Source of the DNA: Microvirga sp. BSC39
GTDB lineage: Bacteria > Pseudomonadota > Alphaproteobacteria > Rhizobiales > Beijerinckiaceae
Length of the DNA: 64,000 nt
Assembly: GCF_000739015.1 (NCBI RefSeq)
Contig: NZ_JPUG01000080.1
Span: forward strand, 45,727 to 109,726
Direction of reading: 5' to 3'
The notes under the pieces were generated by a model. That model was not told where the DNA came from. It saw only the letters and a program-made list of their open reading frames with translations, and made no database searches. A program made the translations under genes and the position numbers. Below, one piece after another: positions 51,714 to 60,907 of this stretch (position 1 is its first letter; each line of letters opens with the position of its first letter).

Positions 51714-52235
51714 ATGCACCCCATTTGCCTGGATGCGCTTAGCCCAGAGCAGCTGGGCGAACTTGACCAGCTTTATCACACCAGTCCAGACCCGCGGGTG
51801 CGTATTCGCGCCCTGATGATCCTGCTCTCGGCTGAGCGTCGTCTGGTGGCGGCCGAGATTGCTGCCATCGTGCGTCAGCATGAGGAGACGGTGCGACGTT
51901 GGTTGGCCCGCTATGCGGCGGAAGGCACGGCCGGTCTGGCCGATGCTCCCCGCTCGGGCACCCCGCCGAAAGTCACGCCCGCTTACCGAGCCCGTCTGCT
52001 GGAGCTGGTGCGCCGGCGCCCACGTGCCTTGGGCCTGCCGTTCTCCCTCTGGACGGCCGCCCGGCTGGCCGATCATCTGGCCGGGGAGACGGGCTTGAGA
52101 ATGAGTGTGCCCAGTGTGCAGCGGCTCCTGCGAGCCGGTGGCATGGCGCTGAGCCGGCCGCAGCACACGATCACCAGCCCCGATCCTGATTATGCGCTCA
52201 AAAAAAGACCGTTGAGGACGCCCGCGATAGGCTAA
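51714..52235 (+). CDS. IS630 transposase, N-terminal reading frame (orfA)
   Basis: A 173-residue frame starting MHPICLDALSPEQLG with GGGAGG upstream. It holds the HTH domain (LSAERRLVAAEIAAIVRQHE, TVRRWLARYAAEGTAGLADA, MSVPSVQRLLRAGGMALSRP). It ends soon after a run of seven A (52200-52206), where -1 slippage would join it to the DDE frame that begins within the same run. Confidence 0.85.
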   Translation: MHPICLDALSPEQLGELDQLYHTSPDPRVRIRALMILLSAERRLVAAEIAAIVRQHEETVRRWLARYAAEGTAGLADAPRSGTPPKVTPAYRARLLELVRRRPRALGLPFSLWTAARLADHLAGETGLRMSVPSVQRLLRAGGMALSRPQHTITSPDPDYALKKRPLRTPAIG

Positions 52236-52762
52236 AGCCCGATGCGGTGTTCTACTACGCCGACGAATTCAACATCAGCTGGCATCCGACCCTACGCGCG
52301 ATGTGGAGCCCGAAAGGCCAGCAGGTGATGATCCCTACGCCGATGCAGCCCACCCGCCGCTATGGCCTTGGGGCAGTGAACTGGCACGCCGGCGAGACGC
52401 TGGTCATCACGCGCCATCACAAGCGTCGGCGGGAGGTGGCGGAACTGCTCCAGGCGCTGCTTGATCATCATCGTGATAAGACTGTGTATGTGGCCTGGGG
52501 CAATGCCAGCACGCATGAGGACGAGGAGGTGGAAGCGGTGCTACGAGGTGCCGCAGGTCGTCTCGTGCTGCTGTATCTGCCGACCTACAGTCCGTGGCTC
52601 AAACCGATCGAGATGCTCTGGCGGCAGTTCCGGCGCGAGGTCACGCCCTGTGAGCTGGTCGACACCCTGCAGGACCTGCTCGCCGCCACCAGAGCCTTCT
52701 TCGACCGCTGCAACAACACGCCGGACAAGGTGCGCACCATCATCGGTGCACATCCCACATGA
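52202..52762 (+). CDS. IS630 transposase, DDE reading frame (orfB), catalytic Asp changed
   Basis: Read in the -1 frame after the A7 run, this continues KKTVEDARDRLKPDAVFYYA then DEFNISWHPTLRAMWSPKGQ. The first Asp (YADEF) and the Glu (YSPWLKPIEMLWRQF) are present. The second position, normally WDNA, reads VYVAWGNASTHED, with Gly for Asp. Without that Asp the transposase should be inactive unless the base is a sequencing error. It has no good start of its own and depends on frameshifting. Confidence 0.8.
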   Translation, partial: KKTVEDARDRLKPDAVFYYADEFNISWHPTLRAMWSPKGQQVMIPTPMQPTRRYGLGAVNWHAGETLVITRHHKRRREVAELLQALLDHHRDKTVYVAWGNASTHEDEEVEAVLRGAAGRLVLLYLPTYSPWLKPIEMLWRQFRREVTPCELVDTLQDLLAATRAFFDRCNNTPDKVRTIIGAHPT

Positions 52763-52883
52763 GTTCCGACGCTGTACTTAGTCTCCACGCGGCTGGGTGA
52801 ACCGGACTCTTGGGTCAGTTGCTAGGATGTTTGATCCCGGGGTTTGATGGTGCATTCTTATCGCCTGAATGGAGGGATGCTTT

Positions 52884-53250
52884 ATGAGCCAGGTTCTCCA
52901 CGGCAGCGCCACCACGACTGAGGCGGTCCGTCGCGCAATCCAGAATAGTCAAGCAAGCTTGAGAGCCCTGGCCACGTGCCACGGCATCAACCAGAAAACA
53001 GTCGCTAAATGGAAGAAGCTCACCTCAGTCGCTGACCTGCCCACCGGCACCAAGAACCCGAAGTCGACCGTTCTTTCAGCTGATGAGGAGGCGGTGATCG
53101 TCGCCTTCCGCCGGCACACCCTGCTGCCGCTGGATGACTGCCTCTACGCCCTCCAGCCCACGATCCCGCACCTGACCCGCTCGTCGCTGCATCGCCGCCA
53201 GCAGCGCCACGGGATCGGGCGCTTGCCGGATGTGGAGGGCGGCAAGGATG
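52884..53250 (+). pseudogene. IS481 family transposase, N-terminal fragment
   Basis: From ATG 52884 it reads MSQVLHGSATTTEAVRRAIQ, SLRALATCHGINQKTVAKWK and FRRHTLLPLDDCLYALQPTI then SSLHRRQQRHGIGRLPDVEG, the HTH part of IS481 transposases. After about residue 120 homology ends and the DDE integrase core is missing. It abuts the reverse-strand stress-protein gene. A GGAGGG is upstream. Confidence 0.75.
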
Positions 53251-53254
53251 GCTC

Positions 53255-54121
53255 TCAAGGCATGAGGACTACAGGAACATATGAGGCGATTGCTTCGAAT
53301 GGATCATGTCTGACGGAGTCGAACCAGCCGGCGCGGTAGCTCAGATGTCCCATCACAGCAACCTGAAACGGTGAGAGGATCTGCTCCAAATCCGCTGCTG
53401 CGAAGTCGAGGTCAATTGCTGGAAGAAGAGCTGCATCACGGCCACTGGTCCGGAGCAGGTCAAGTTGCTCCCTCACACCTTGTGACACACGGGGACGATA
53501 GTCGCCGATAGGCAGAATCGAAATGGCAGCCTCGGGCCAGAGGTCAAGCTCCACTAATCGCCGGGCCAGCTGCGAACACCGTCGCGTACTGGAGACGACG
53601 AGAACCACTTTTTTCACCTGGAGCGGTCTGCGTAAAACCCGGAGAATGGGAACGTGCTGCCGCTGGGCGAAGACCTCCGCGACTTCGCTCCACACCTCCG
53701 CCCTGCTTCCATCGATCCCCACGTTAGCCGGAATGAGGACAAGGTCCGCCTCCGCCACCTTTGCAGTCAGCTCCCGAATGTCTGGGCCGCCAATGACTCG
53801 GCTCACCCTGATGCCCCTACCAAGGCCATGGGTTTCGAACTGTTCGATTGATGACCGTGCTGAGCCATGCATGAATGCGAGGTCGACATCCTCAACCCAA
53901 GACCGCAAGCTTTGGCTAAAGGAAAAATGTGGCGTGGGAGCGAAAGGATCAATGGGGATGACTGCCATCAACTGCGCCGAACGGGCTGCCGCAATCTCGA
54001 ATGACATCACAGTTGCCGATGCCTGAGTTCGGCCACCGAGGAGAAGGCAGGCCACCAATTTGACGGGACGGTGCTCGAAACCCGGCGGCCGTGGAATTCT
54101 TGGTACGATCCCAAGCTGCAT
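53255..54121 (-). CDS. Divergent universal-stress-protein-like tandem protein
   Basis: A 288-residue protein with the length and alternating pattern of two USP domains: VKLVACLLLGGRTQASATVM starts the first and KVVLVVSSTRRCSQLARRLV the second, ending GHLSYRAGWFDSV and VPVVLMP. The G-2X-G-9X-G nucleotide motif is degenerate, so ATP binding is unlikely. The start at 54121 is tentative. It lies between the IS481 fragment and the Mrp/DUF502 block on the same strand. Confidence 0.55.
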   Translation of the reverse strand: MQLGIVPRIPRPPGFEHRPVKLVACLLLGGRTQASATVMSFEIAAARSAQLMAVIPIDPFAPTPHFSFSQSLRSWVEDVDLAFMHGSARSSIEQFETHGLGRGIRVSRVIGGPDIRELTAKVAEADLVLIPANVGIDGSRAEVWSEVAEVFAQRQHVPILRVLRRPLQVKKVVLVVSSTRRCSQLARRLVELDLWPEAAISILPIGDYRPRVSQGVREQLDLLRTSGRDAALLPAIDLDFAAADLEQILSPFQVAVMGHLSYRAGWFDSVRHDPFEAIASYVPVVLMP

Positions 54122-54224
54122 GTGACGTCGACCTCAGCGCGCTGGCAGCGCCCTGTTCGCTAACTCGCCTGAGACAAGAAGGTGGCGCTTGCCACAAATG
54201 GCGCACCATGTGCTCCCGCTCGCT

Positions 54225-54929
54225 TCATTGAAGCTCGGCACCGACACGGCTTTTGGCATCTGCTTGATGCTCCTGCGCCGGATGCATGCGGATGCCTTTC
54301 GGCGTCATTGTCCCACCAGATACGATGAACGACATCGCGTCGTTGGCGCTCCAGTCGAGCCAGACGAGGCGCTTGGTCGGTACGATTTCCACATAGCCCG
54401 ATGTCGGATTCGGCGTCGTCGGCACGTACACGGCGGCAAGCTCCTCTCCTGTATCAGCAGCATGGAACGTCGCCGTGACGAAGCCGACAGCGCGCATTTC
54501 AGGCGTGGGAAATTCGATCAGAACGGCCCTCTGGCCGCCTTGTGGCCCATCCTTCACGGAATCGATCAAAGTGCGCGTGGCGCCGTAGATCGTCTTGGCC
54601 AGCGGAACCCGGTCGATCAGTCGGTCGACGGCCCGAAGGATGCGCCGCCCGATGACCGCATTGGTGGCCGCGCCGATCAGATAAAGGCCGGCCAGAACGA
54701 ACAGGATGGCGATCGCCGATTGGAACCAGCCCTGGGTCAGAAGCTCGGCGGCGTCATCGGTATAGGGGCGGATGCCTCGCGCAAGGGCGAACACCATCGG
54801 GCGACCGAGATAGATGATGTAGTCGAGGATGAACCACATGATCCAAACCGTGATCCAGAGAGGGATCACCGTCAGGAGACCGGCCAGAGTATTGCGGCGA
54901 AGGCGTTCCAGAAACGACGCGGGTCTCAT
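54225..54929 (-). CDS. DUF502 membrane protein
   Basis: A 234-residue protein with an N-terminal hydrophobic pair of helices (LAGLLTVIPLWITVWIMWFI, FQSAIAILFVLAGLYLIGAA) and the DUF502 body (IPLAKTIYGATRTLIDSV-like motif, VLIEFPTPEMRAVGFVTATF, AVYVPTTPNPTSGYVEIVP). I start at ATG 54929 (MRPASFLERL). It ends the Mrp operon block, 10 bases downstream of subunit G on the same strand. Function unknown. Confidence 0.82.
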   Translation of the reverse strand: MRPASFLERLRRNTLAGLLTVIPLWITVWIMWFILDYIIYLGRPMVFALARGIRPYTDDAAELLTQGWFQSAIAILFVLAGLYLIGAATNAVIGRRILRAVDRLIDRVPLAKTIYGATRTLIDSVKDGPQGGQRAVLIEFPTPEMRAVGFVTATFHAADTGEELAAVYVPTTPNPTSGYVEIVPTKRLVWLDWSANDAMSFIVSGGTMTPKGIRMHPAQEHQADAKSRVGAELQ

Positions 54930-54939
54930 GTTGCAGCAA

Positions 54940-55338
54940 TCATGCGTTGGAGGACGTCTGCGTGACTTCCGAATGTTCATCGGCCTCCGCCGCATCGAGC
55001 GTAGCCCAGCCGACGGGACGGCCGGTCTCGGTAAGCACTTCCCGCTCCTGTATGTTGTGGAGAATGTAGGCCTTGGCGATCATCTGTGCGGTTACCGGCG
55101 CGGTCAGGAACAGAAAGAGCGTGATGAGAAGCTCATGAATCGAGGGATTTCCCTCGACGATCCAGAAATACAACATCGAGGCGATCAGCATCGAGCCGAT
55201 GCCGAGGGTGGTGGCCTTCGTCGGTCCATGCAGGCGCCGCATCAGGTCCGGCAGCTTGGCAAGACCCAGGGAGCCGACGAAGAGAAAGAAGGCGCCGACA
55301 AGGATGAGAAGGGAGATTGCGATTTCCGCGATGACCAT
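54940..55338 (-). CDS. mrpG: Mrp/Pha Na+(K+)/H+ antiporter subunit G
   Basis: A 132-residue small membrane protein with the MnhG pattern (LLILVGAFFLFVGSLGLAKL, PDLMRRLHGPTKATTLGIGS, LITLFLFLTAPVTAQMIAKA). It starts at ATG 55338 eight bases after subunit F. It is part of the multi-subunit secondary antiporter in the inner membrane. Confidence 0.92.
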   Translation of the reverse strand: MVIAEIAISLLILVGAFFLFVGSLGLAKLPDLMRRLHGPTKATTLGIGSMLIASMLYFWIVEGNPSIHELLITLFLFLTAPVTAQMIAKAYILHNIQEREVLTETGRPVGWATLDAAEADEHSEVTQTSSNA

Positions 55339-55346
55339 GGTGCTCC

Positions 55347-55616
55347 TCACTCGATGATGTTGCCGCGCAAGAGATATTTGCACAGGGCGACGGTGGTCAC
55401 GAAGCCGACCATGGCGAAGAGGAGCGCTGCCTCGAAATACATCGTCGTGCGAAACCACAGGCCGATCACGACAATCAGCCCGATGGTGTTGATGACGAGG
55501 GTGTCGAGGGCGAGGATTCGGTCGAGCACGCCCGGGCCGCGCGCTAGGCGGTAGAGGGTCAGCAGGCTTGCCACCGCGATGATCGCCGTGGCGATGATGC
55601 AGGCGATGTCGATCAT
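55347..55616 (-). CDS. mrpF: Mrp/Pha antiporter subunit F
   Basis: An 89-residue protein with three hydrophobic helices (IACIIATAIIAVASLLTLYR, ILALDTLVINTIGLIVVIG, AALLFAMVGFVTTVALCKYL), typical of MnhF. It starts with an ATGA overlap with subunit E (55613-55616). Confidence 0.92.
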   Translation of the reverse strand: MIDIACIIATAIIAVASLLTLYRLARGPGVLDRILALDTLVINTIGLIVVIGLWFRTTMYFEAALLFAMVGFVTTVALCKYLLRGNIIE

Positions 55617-56104
55617 TCGAAGATCTCCTTGAGGCGGCCCTCGTAGCGCTCCTTGATCTGCGCGACGGTCGCAGCGGGATCGGCAGTCTCCAGGCAATGG
55701 ACGAGAAGCGAGCGCCCGTCGGCGGAGAGGTCTGCGCTGACGGTTCCTGGGGTCAGGGTGATGGTTCCGGCTAGGGCTGTGATGGCCTCCGCTGTGGTCA
55801 GATCGAGCGGCACGGTGACATACTGTGACCGGAGCGTATCGCCGCGCCGGAACAGCACGAGGTAGGCGACCTGAATGTTCGAAACCGCGATGTCCTTCAG
55901 CACGATCCCGACGTATTCCAGAACCGCCAGCGGGCGCCGGATCCGCGGCCGGTCGGGCCAGTAGGGATGCGTCAGCTTCGGAATCGCCCAGCCGAGAAGG
56001 ATGCCGAGCGCCGCGGCGCCGGCCGAGATGTCGTTGACGAGCAGAACCCAAACCAGGGTGATGACTACACTCAGGATCGGATGCGGAAACAGACGGGCCA
56101 TCAC
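55613..56104 (-). CDS. mrpE: Mrp/Pha antiporter subunit E
   Basis: A 163-residue MnhE protein: two N-terminal helices (LSVVITLVWVLLVNDISAGA), ending in a cytoplasmic domain with VPLDLTTAEAITALAGTITL and VSADLSADGRSLLVHCLET. It overlaps subunit D by four bases (ATGA) and subunit F by four bases. Confidence 0.92.
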   Translation of the reverse strand: MMARLFPHPILSVVITLVWVLLVNDISAGAAALGILLGWAIPKLTHPYWPDRPRIRRPLAVLEYVGIVLKDIAVSNIQVAYLVLFRRGDTLRSQYVTVPLDLTTAEAITALAGTITLTPGTVSADLSADGRSLLVHCLETADPAATVAQIKERYEGRLKEIFE

Positions 56105-57636
56105 CGCACCTCCGTCGCCCGCTGCGCCTCAGCCAGCCCGCCTAGAACCGCGTCCATGTAGGACCGGGGCGTCACGAGTTGCTGCGCCGTCGCCTCCAGG
56201 TGACGGGTCACTGGCCCGGCGCCGAGCGAGAGCAGGGCGGTTCCGAGAATGAGGACCGCCGCAGGAGCGAGTGAGGCAACGCGGGCGGGCGCCGGCGGCG
56301 CGAGAGTTCCGGCCACGGCCTCGCTCTTCCAGAACAGCATCGTGCCGGCGCGGCTGAAGCCGATAATGACCAGCAGGCTTGTGGCGAGCACGACGCTCCA
56401 AATCCATCCGGCCGAGTCGGACCCGCGGGTCGCATCGAGGATCATCAGCTTGCCGATGAAGCCGGACAGAGGCGGCAGGCCGCTCATGGCGATGGCAGCG
56501 AGGAAGAACAGGCCGCCGAGGATTGCGGCGTTCGCCATGACCGGGCTGGGCTCAAGATCGTCACGCCAGCGTCCGCGTCGGCAGGCAATCAGGTCGCTGA
56601 GCAGGAACAGGGCCCCTCCGATCAGGGTCGAGTGCAGGGTGTAGTAAAGCGCGGCGGTCAGGCTTCTGGCATCGAACAGGGAGACGGCGACGAGAAGAGA
56701 GCCCATCGACCAGACCACGGCAAAGCAGACAAGGTCCACGAGAACGCGGCTTGCCAGGACGCCGATGGCGCCAATTGCCAAGGTCGTCAGGGCCGCCGGC
56801 AGGATCCAGGGCGCCGCGATGAAGGCGGCTGCTCCTCCCTCCGCACCGAAGACGAGCGTGAACACTCGGATGATGGCGTAGGCGCCGACCTTGGTCATGA
56901 TGGCGAACAGGGCCGCCACGGGGGCAGGGGCCGCGGCATAGGCTGTGGGCAGCCACCAATGCAGGGGGACCAAGGCGGCCTTCAGAGCGAACACCAGGAA
57001 CAGCAGCAGGGCACCGGTTCGCAAAAGCGCCGCGTCGCCGGCCGCAACCTGGCTGACCTTTCCCGCCAAATCCGCCATGTTGAGGGTGCCTGTCACACCG
57101 TAGATGATGCCGACTGCGAATAGAAACAGCGTCGAGCCAAGGAGGTTGATGGCCACATACTGGAAGCCTGCCCCAAGGCGGCGTGGTCCGCCGCCATGAA
57201 GCAGCAGCCCGTAGGACGCTATCAGCATCACCTCGAAGAACACGAACAGGTTGAACACGTCTCCGGTGAGAAACGCCCCGTTGATGCCCATGAGCTGGAA
57301 CTGAAACAGGGGATGAAAATGGTGCCCCTTTTCGTCCCATCCCCGAATGGCGTGAAGCATCACGGCTGAAGACAGTACGCCCGAGAGCAGAACCATCGTG
57401 GCGGACAGCCGATCCAGCACGAGGACGATCCCGAACGGCGCCGGCCAGTCTCCGAGCCGGTAGGACAGCACGTCACCTTCGATGGCGAGCATGAAGACCC
57501 TGATGCTGGAAAGGCACAGGAGAGCGGTTGCCGCCAGCGACACCTGACGCTGCAGGTTCGGGGAGCGTCGGAGCAGCAGCAGAAGCGCCGCAGCCATGGC
57601 CGGGAGGATGATGGGAGCGACGATCCAGCTGCTCAT
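56101..57636 (-). CDS. mrpD: Mrp/Pha antiporter subunit D
   Basis: A 511-residue NuoN/M-like subunit with about 14 helices. Motifs such as VFVFFEVMLIASYGLLLHG, ALKAALVPLHWWLPTAYAAA and SGLPPLSGFIGKLMILDAT show the proton-channel Lys/Glu helices. It is one of the two large antiporter-like subunits. ATGA overlaps link it to C and E. Confidence 0.95.
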   Translation of the reverse strand: MSSWIVAPIILPAMAAALLLLLRRSPNLQRQVSLAATALLCLSSIRVFMLAIEGDVLSYRLGDWPAPFGIVLVLDRLSATMVLLSGVLSSAVMLHAIRGWDEKGHHFHPLFQFQLMGINGAFLTGDVFNLFVFFEVMLIASYGLLLHGGGPRRLGAGFQYVAINLLGSTLFLFAVGIIYGVTGTLNMADLAGKVSQVAAGDAALLRTGALLLFLVFALKAALVPLHWWLPTAYAAAPAPVAALFAIMTKVGAYAIIRVFTLVFGAEGGAAAFIAAPWILPAALTTLAIGAIGVLASRVLVDLVCFAVVWSMGSLLVAVSLFDARSLTAALYYTLHSTLIGGALFLLSDLIACRRGRWRDDLEPSPVMANAAILGGLFFLAAIAMSGLPPLSGFIGKLMILDATRGSDSAGWIWSVVLATSLLVIIGFSRAGTMLFWKSEAVAGTLAPPAPARVASLAPAAVLILGTALLSLGAGPVTRHLEATAQQLVTPRSYMDAVLGGLAEAQRATEVR

Positions 57637-57995
57637 GAGGTCAGCCGCTCCTCGGCGGGCTCGGGCAGCTTCGGGATTCCCTCGTCCACCCGGTCCGATC
57701 CGGTTTCGAGATACCCGCGCAGGGCCAACACCACGATCAGGGCTGTCATGCCGAACGAGATTACGATGGCGGTCAGCACCAGGGCCTGCGGCAGCGGGTC
57801 CGCGTAGGCTGCTGCCCCGGACGAGATGATCGGCGGCCTGTCGACGGTAAGCCGTCCCATGGCGAAGAGGAAGACGTTCACCGCGTACGACAGGAATGTC
57901 ATGCCGATGATGACCGGGAAGCTACGCTGCCGCAGGATCAGGTAGATGCCGGCTGCGCTTAAGACGCCGATGGCGCTTGCGATGAGAACCTCCAC
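57633..57995 (-). CDS. mrpC: Mrp/Pha antiporter subunit C
   Basis: A 120-residue NuoK-like subunit with three helices (LIASAIGVLSAAGIYLILRQ, VIIGMTFLSYAVNVFLFAMG, DPLPQALVLTAIVISFGMTA) and a polar C-terminus. It follows AB by two bases and overlaps D by four bases. Confidence 0.94.
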   Translation of the reverse strand: MEVLIASAIGVLSAAGIYLILRQRSFPVIIGMTFLSYAVNVFLFAMGRLTVDRPPIISSGAAAYADPLPQALVLTAIVISFGMTALIVVLALRGYLETGSDRVDEGIPKLPEPAEERLTS

Positions 57996-57997
57996 TA

Positions 57998-60907
57998 TCA
58001 GCTCTCCTTACTGTGAGCGATGGTTGGCTGTGAAACCGCCCTGGCGGAGCCGACGAGGCGAATGTCCGAGGGGCCCTGCGGCACCGGCTTGCGTTCCGCG
58101 CGGGCTTCCACCCGGGCGATCTGGGCCAGCGACAGCAGCACGGTTCCGACCACAGCAAAGAAGACGCCAGTATCGAACGCCATGGCGGAGGCAAGCTCGA
58201 ACTCGCCGATGACGGGAAGATGGACGTAGCCGAAGGTGCTGGTCAGGAATGGCCGGCCGAACAGGAGCGAGCCGAGGCCCGTGAGACCGGCCAGCAGGAC
58301 TCCGAGACCCAGCATCGTGTGGGCGTTCAGGCGCAGGCGCTCCGCCGTCCAGATATAGCCGCTCGCCATCGCCTGCATCAGGAGCGCGATGGCAACGACG
58401 AGCCCCGCGATGAAGCCGCCTCCGGGCTGGTTGTGGCCACGCAGGAAGATGAAAGCCCCTACGGTCATGGCAAGGGGCAGGAGCACGCGGGTCACCACGA
58501 CGAGCATGAGCGGGTGGGCGTCCGCCGCCTCCTCACCCTGGCGCATGGAGGCTAGCCGGCGCGCGGCGGCGCCCTTGAGCGAACTGTCGAGCAGAGCATA
58601 GATCGCAAGGGCCGCGATGCACAGCACGATGATCTCGCCGAACGTGTCGAAGCCGCGGAAGTCGACAAGGATCACGTTGACCACATTGGTGCCGCCGCCG
58701 CCAGGCTTCGACTGCGCCAGGTGGTATTCCGAGATCGGCTGGAAGTCCCGCGTCATCACGGCGTAGGCAAGGCCCGCCAAGCCGAAGCCTGCCACACTGG
58801 CGATGACGCCGTCCCACATGCGACGGATCCAGCCAGTTTCTCTCGGCGTCGTGCGGGGCAGGAGATTGAGCGCCAGCAGCAGCAGGATCGTCATGACCAC
58901 CTCGACCGAGATTTGTGTCAGGGCGAGATCCGGGGCCGAGAACTGAATGAAGGCGATCGAGACGCCGAGCCCCACGAGGCTGGTCAGGATGAGCGTAAGA
59001 AGACGATTGGGATGCAGCACCATGACGGCGAGGCTGGTGGCCAGGAGGGTGGCCCAGATGACCAGCGCCGGCCCGTTGACGGGCAGGTGCGCCCTGGTTC
59101 CCGCCGCATGGGATCCCGTCATGAACCCAGCAGTGCCGACCACCGTGATAGCCACAACGATGGTCGCGAAGTAGCGGGGCAGCGACTCGGTGTGGAGGGC
59201 CGCGACTAGGGCTTTCGCCCCACCCGTGGCGCCGTCGAGCACCCGGTCGAAGACCCGCTTTGCCTCCAGGCGCGGTGTGGCGAGGCGGAGGCGATCGAGC
59301 GGCTTGAAAGCCATCAGGAGCGCCGCGCCGCCGATGAAGGCCACGGCACTCATCATTAAGGCTGGCGTGAAGCCATGCCAGAGAGCCAGATAGTAGGACG
59401 GGAGGGCCTGGCCGCCGACGACGGCAAGGGCGGTCCGCTCCACCACGGGGCCGGCGATCAGCGCCGGCAGGAGCCCGATGGCAATCACCGGCACGACGAG
59501 CACCGCCACCGGAAGCCAGAGCCCGACGGGCGGATCGTGCGGATGGTGCGGGTAGTCCGCGCGGACAGGACCGAGATAGGTCTTGATGGCAAGACGGGCC
59601 GAGTAGGCGACCGAGAGCAGGGCGCCGACGGTTGCCAGGATCGGCATAATCCACGGGTTGCCCGCATAGGGCGTGTGCACGATCTCTTCCAGCATCATTT
59701 CCTTGGACAGGAAGCCGTTGAGAAGCGGCAGGCCGGCCATAGAGCCCGCAGCCACGAGAGCGAGAGTGGCGCTAATTGGCATCAGGTGCAGGAGGCCGCC
59801 GAGGCGCCGGATGTCGCGCGTGCCCGCCTCGTGGTCTACGATCCCCGCGCTCATGAACAAGGCTGCCTTGAAGGTGGCGTGATTGAGGATGTGGAAGACG
59901 GCGACCACCGCGGCCATGGGCGTGCCCAAGCCTAGCAGCATGGTCATCAGGCCAAGATGGCTGACAGTGGAATAGGCGAGGATCGCCTTCAGGTCATCCT
60001 TGAACAGGGCGATCCAGGCCCCAACCAACATGGTGATCAGCCCGGTCATCGAAACAATAAGGAACCAAGCTTCCGTTCCGGCAAGCGCAGGCCATAGGCG
60101 GGCCATGAGGAACACGCCTGCCTTCACCATGGTGGCCGAGTGCAGGTAGGCCGACACCGGTGTCGGGGCCGCCATGGCGTGCGGAAGCCAGAAATGGAAT
60201 GGGAACTGGGCCGACTTGGTGAAGGCGCCGCCAAGAACGAGAAGCAGCATCGGCAGGTAGAGCGGCGAAGCTTTGATCACATCACCGCGCTGCAGGATCT
60301 CGGTTAGTTCATACGAGCCAGCGATTTGGCCAAGTAGGAGAAGACCCGCGAGCAGCAGGAGACCGCCGCCGCCTGTGACGACCAGCGCCATACGCGCGCC
60401 CTGGCGTCCCTCCGGAAGGGCGCGCCAGTAGCCAATCAGCAGGAAGGAGCTCAGGCTCGTGAGTTCCCAGAACACCACCATGAGAAGGATGTTGTCGCTG
60501 ACCACGACGCCTACCATGGCCCCCTGGAAGAGGAGGAGGTAGGCGTAGAAGCGCCCCATCGGGTCGTCCTGGCTCAGATAAAACCGGGAGTAGATAATGA
60601 TCAGCAGGCCGATGCCAAGGATCATCGCGGCGAAGAAAAAGCCCAGCCCATCAAGAAATATGCTGTACGACAGGCCGAACTGGGGCAGCCACTCGTAGGT
60701 CGCCTGGACGATCTCGCCCCGGTAGACCGCCGGCGCGGCGGCCGCCAAGATGAGGAGCGCGGCAACCGTCGGAACCGCGGCTGCCACCGCACACAGCGTG
60801 CGCCCGGACCTGATCGCCAGCGGTGGGAAGATGGCTGCCAGCAGCGGCAGGATGGGGAGCAGTACGATGTTCAATGTAACGTTCCGGTTGGACCACACCG
60901 TCGGCAT
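57998..60907 (-). CDS. mrpAB: Mrp/Pha antiporter subunit A fused with B
   Basis: A 969-residue protein, the fused A/B form usual in alphaproteobacteria. The A part (1-770) has 20 or more helices (YLLLFQGAMVGVVVSDNILL, VFWELTSLSSFLLIGYWRAL, KSAQFPFHFWLPHAMAAPTP, KAALFMSAGIVDHEAGTRDI) and TQISVEVVMTILLLLALN. The B part (800-930) includes FLRGHNQPGGGFIAGLVVAI and ETELASAMAFDTGVFF-like motifs. The ATG at 60907 lacks a clear Shine-Dalgarno; a GTG at 60925 is the alternative. It is the first gene of the operon. Confidence 0.95.
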   Translation of the reverse strand: MPTVWSNRNVTLNIVLLPILPLLAAIFPPLAIRSGRTLCAVAAAVPTVAALLILAAAAPAVYRGEIVQATYEWLPQFGLSYSIFLDGLGFFFAAMILGIGLLIIIYSRFYLSQDDPMGRFYAYLLLFQGAMVGVVVSDNILLMVVFWELTSLSSFLLIGYWRALPEGRQGARMALVVTGGGGLLLLAGLLLLGQIAGSYELTEILQRGDVIKASPLYLPMLLLVLGGAFTKSAQFPFHFWLPHAMAAPTPVSAYLHSATMVKAGVFLMARLWPALAGTEAWFLIVSMTGLITMLVGAWIALFKDDLKAILAYSTVSHLGLMTMLLGLGTPMAAVVAVFHILNHATFKAALFMSAGIVDHEAGTRDIRRLGGLLHLMPISATLALVAAGSMAGLPLLNGFLSKEMMLEEIVHTPYAGNPWIMPILATVGALLSVAYSARLAIKTYLGPVRADYPHHPHDPPVGLWLPVAVLVVPVIAIGLLPALIAGPVVERTALAVVGGQALPSYYLALWHGFTPALMMSAVAFIGGAALLMAFKPLDRLRLATPRLEAKRVFDRVLDGATGGAKALVAALHTESLPRYFATIVVAITVVGTAGFMTGSHAAGTRAHLPVNGPALVIWATLLATSLAVMVLHPNRLLTLILTSLVGLGVSIAFIQFSAPDLALTQISVEVVMTILLLLALNLLPRTTPRETGWIRRMWDGVIASVAGFGLAGLAYAVMTRDFQPISEYHLAQSKPGGGGTNVVNVILVDFRGFDTFGEIIVLCIAALAIYALLDSSLKGAAARRLASMRQGEEAADAHPLMLVVVTRVLLPLAMTVGAFIFLRGHNQPGGGFIAGLVVAIALLMQAMASGYIWTAERLRLNAHTMLGLGVLLAGLTGLGSLLFGRPFLTSTFGYVHLPVIGEFELASAMAFDTGVFFAVVGTVLLSLAQIARVEARAERKPVPQGPSDIRLVGSARAVSQPTIAHSKES

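Larger units (their letters stand above)
51656..52778 (+). mobile_element. IS630-like insertion sequence
   Basis: Terminal inverted repeats begin AGTACAGCATTGGAA at 51656 and, inverted, AGTACAGCGTCGGAA at 52778. The element is flanked by TA on both sides (51654-51655, 52779-52780), the IS630 target duplication. Its 1123-base length fits the family. Confidence 0.75.
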
